Assembly: GCA_034509925.1 (NCBI GenBank)
Contig: CM067527.1
Location: forward strand, 8,622,001-8,686,000
Source: Hirudinaria manillensis
Taxonomy: Eukaryota > Annelida > Clitellata > Hirudinida > Hirudinidae
Reading direction: 5' to 3'
Length of the DNA stretch: 64,000 bases
Shown: piece by piece, positions 62,408 to 64,000 of the stretch
Layout of the letters: each line of letters begins with the position of its first letter
Numbering within the stretch: position 1 is the first letter of the stretch
The notes under the pieces: model-generated
Told to the model about the DNA's origin: nothing
Database searches by the model: none
What the model saw: the letters and a program-made list of their open reading frames with translations, nothing else
Position numbers and translations under genes: made by a program

Positions 62408-64000
62408 CTAAAGCTTAAAAAACGCTATACTTTGTTCTGCCAACAATATGAGCAACATTTGGAGACAAATATGTACAGGATTTTGTGTTAAGCTCTGGCC
62501 CAATGATGTAGTCCCACCTTCAATTGGGCAGTTGGTTCCTTGACACTCTGAGGTTTCTGCAATGACACAAGGGATCACATAATCATTCTCAGCAATATTG
62601 TGATACAGAATATTTACTCTAGAAATAGTTTTTTTCTTAATTCAAGCATGTGTGAGACAATAAATTCATTTGTAAAAGTTGTTTAAAATGATAATTTATG
62701 AAATCAAACTGATATGACAAGCAGACATGTTCTCTGAAGCATTTACAGTATTAAAGAAATTTGTTTAAATTATTTGCCCTGAAAATCAAGTTATTATTTA
62801 TAAAATTATCATTTTAAAGCAAAAAATATTGATTGTAGATTTATTTTGAAATATATAAATATATACTCAAAAATTGTTCATACCAAAGACTGTTATGTTA
62901 TATTGACTGCCTCCAAGTTTATTTTTTCCTTCACACACATAAGTTCCATAATCATTAGCTCTCACATTGATTATGGTCAATTGGTACCAAACTTCAGATA
63001 TTGAAAGTTGCTGTCCATGACTCAACATTTGATTAATAATGTGGAAGTCATCATCAATAATTTCTACCAATGAATTGTGAACAACTTTATACCATGCCAT
63101 ATCAGGTGATGGATAACCTAAAATGTAAATGGGCATGTTTAAAATTGTGCAAGAATTTGCTTGACACTTTGATATATCAAAATATTTTGTACCAGAATTT
63201 GTTTTAATTTAGAAATACAAATACTAATTTTAGGTTGAAACTGTAACCTTTGGAATTAAAAACATGCAAATACAAAGAGAGGAGAAAAAAATTAACAGAG
63301 TTTTTAAATAATAAACTATGAAAACATAAATAAAATTATCAACCTGCAACTATGCAATCAATAGTGACATCAAACTGTCTATTAGCTGCTTGTCCATAAC
63401 TAGATTGGATTGGTCTAGAAATTGGTTTAAAGTTAACATAAACCGTAGTGTCGTATGTGGCTAGTGGACGAACATTGTTGTCAGCTATGCATCTGTACAT
63501 GCCTCTGGCACTGGCTTGCACATTTGTAAGCTGAATAACATTGCCCTGAAACAAAAGAAAATTGTCCAGCATATTTGCAAGCACAACTTTGTGATAAACT
63601 CTCTATTAGCAAAAAATGGTAAGTTTGATTTTTCAGGAAGTGTATTCTAATTATGAAGTTTGGAAAACAAATACAAGTTGGCAAATAATTGTAATTGGTA
63701 TATAATTGGCATTATCTGAAATTGAGACTTTGATTTGGGAGAAGAATCTAGTCATTCAACATTACCATTGAGAAAATGAAGAATTGTTAATAATTTGTTC
63801 CCTAGTAATCTCCAGTCAAAAGAATGACAATTTTTCTGGTGTTCAAAGAGAATTTCAAGTTCATATATATTCATACCCTGTACATATATCTGTTGTAAGG
63901 AGGAGGAAGTGGGCTCCCATTAACTCTGACCCATGAAATATTAGGTGTTGGATATCCAGTGGCAGCGCAAGTCAGGTTGACACTTTCAAATTCATTCACT
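62408..64000 (-). CDS. Lachesin-like Ig cell-adhesion protein, 3' exons (partial)
   Basis: Exons (minus): beyond 64000 to 63877, 63545-63344, 63117-62884, 62556-62408. All are GT-AG and in phase. The first visible exon starts Ig domain 2 (NLTCAATGYPTPNISWVRVN); 63545-63344 finishes it (GMYRCIADNNV) and opens Ig domain 3 (FDVTIDCIVAG). 63117-62884 continues with GYPSPDMAWYK and DYGTYVCEGKNKLGGSQY. The last exon encodes ETSECQGTNCP, a short Ser/Thr linker and a hydrophobic end LQMLLILLAEQSIAFF, typical of a GPI-anchor signal. Lachesin proteins have three Ig domains and are GPI-anchored homophilic adhesion molecules of epithelia, septate junctions and nervous system. Ig domain 1 and the signal peptide lie outside the window. 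Related amalgam or DPR/DIP-type genes are alternatives. Confidence 0.88.

Noticed and set aside
1-64000. CRISPR array, prokaryotic operon or phage-defence system
   Set aside because: No spaced direct repeats and no bacterial genes. All recognised genes have introns, so the DNA is eukaryotic.

Overview
This is AT-rich nuclear DNA from an invertebrate animal. The evidence is multi-exon genes with GT-AG introns, a lachesin-type immunoglobulin adhesion gene, and a dense, layered load of Gypsy, BEL/Pao, Copia, LINE, SINE, Tigger and Tc1-like elements. An arthropod is the best guess, because lachesin-type genes and this element mixture are typical there. The sequence alone does not let me name a lineage. 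No bacterial operons, CRISPR arrays or phage genes are present.

Four host genes can be reconstructed by splicing open segments together. (1) A minus-strand gene with exons between 23975 and 9633 encodes an Ig-like domain, a middle segment and a Cys-rich tail. Its order of parts resembles the zona-pellucida-binding protein (ZPBP/Sp38) family; this is the least expected gene here. (2) BLOC1S1 (GCN5L1), plus strand, 31021-31804, has four short exons and an intact 119-residue product. (3) MGAT4 (GnT-IV N-acetylglucosaminyltransferase), minus strand, 50625-32580, has eleven exons that keep frame throughout and give about 548 residues. It is convergent with BLOC1S1. (4) A lachesin-like Ig cell-adhesion gene, minus strand, enters at the right edge and ends at 62408 with a GPI-type hydrophobic tail.

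From 1 to 31 kb the window is mostly transposons, and much of this lies inside the introns of the ZPBP-like gene. In order: a Tigger end; a restriction-endonuclease-type LINE interrupted by a 714-bp TGAG microsatellite; a degenerate Gypsy relic; a second Tigger derivative; two solo LTRs with target duplications; a Gypsy element lacking its reverse transcriptase (10128-13515) whose 3' LTR was hit by a LINE fragment; two CR1/L2-like LINEs; a scrambled Gypsy block; a young non-autonomous LTR element with a SAP-domain ORF (21936-23689); a third Gypsy copy that retains RT (24055-27302); and a Copia relic.

From 32 to 51 kb the MGAT4 introns hold SINEs, LINE pieces, a Tigger end, a transposase-like relic and a BEL/Pao integrase relic. 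From 51 to 62 kb there is a LINE with a resolvable insertion site, further Tigger, Tc1 and Gypsy relics, and an unexplained hairpin just downstream of the lachesin-like gene. No new defence or enzymatic system was found. The observations most worth checking are the ZPBP-like gene, the SAP-domain LTR element, the microsatellite grown inside a retroelement ORF, and the hairpin.
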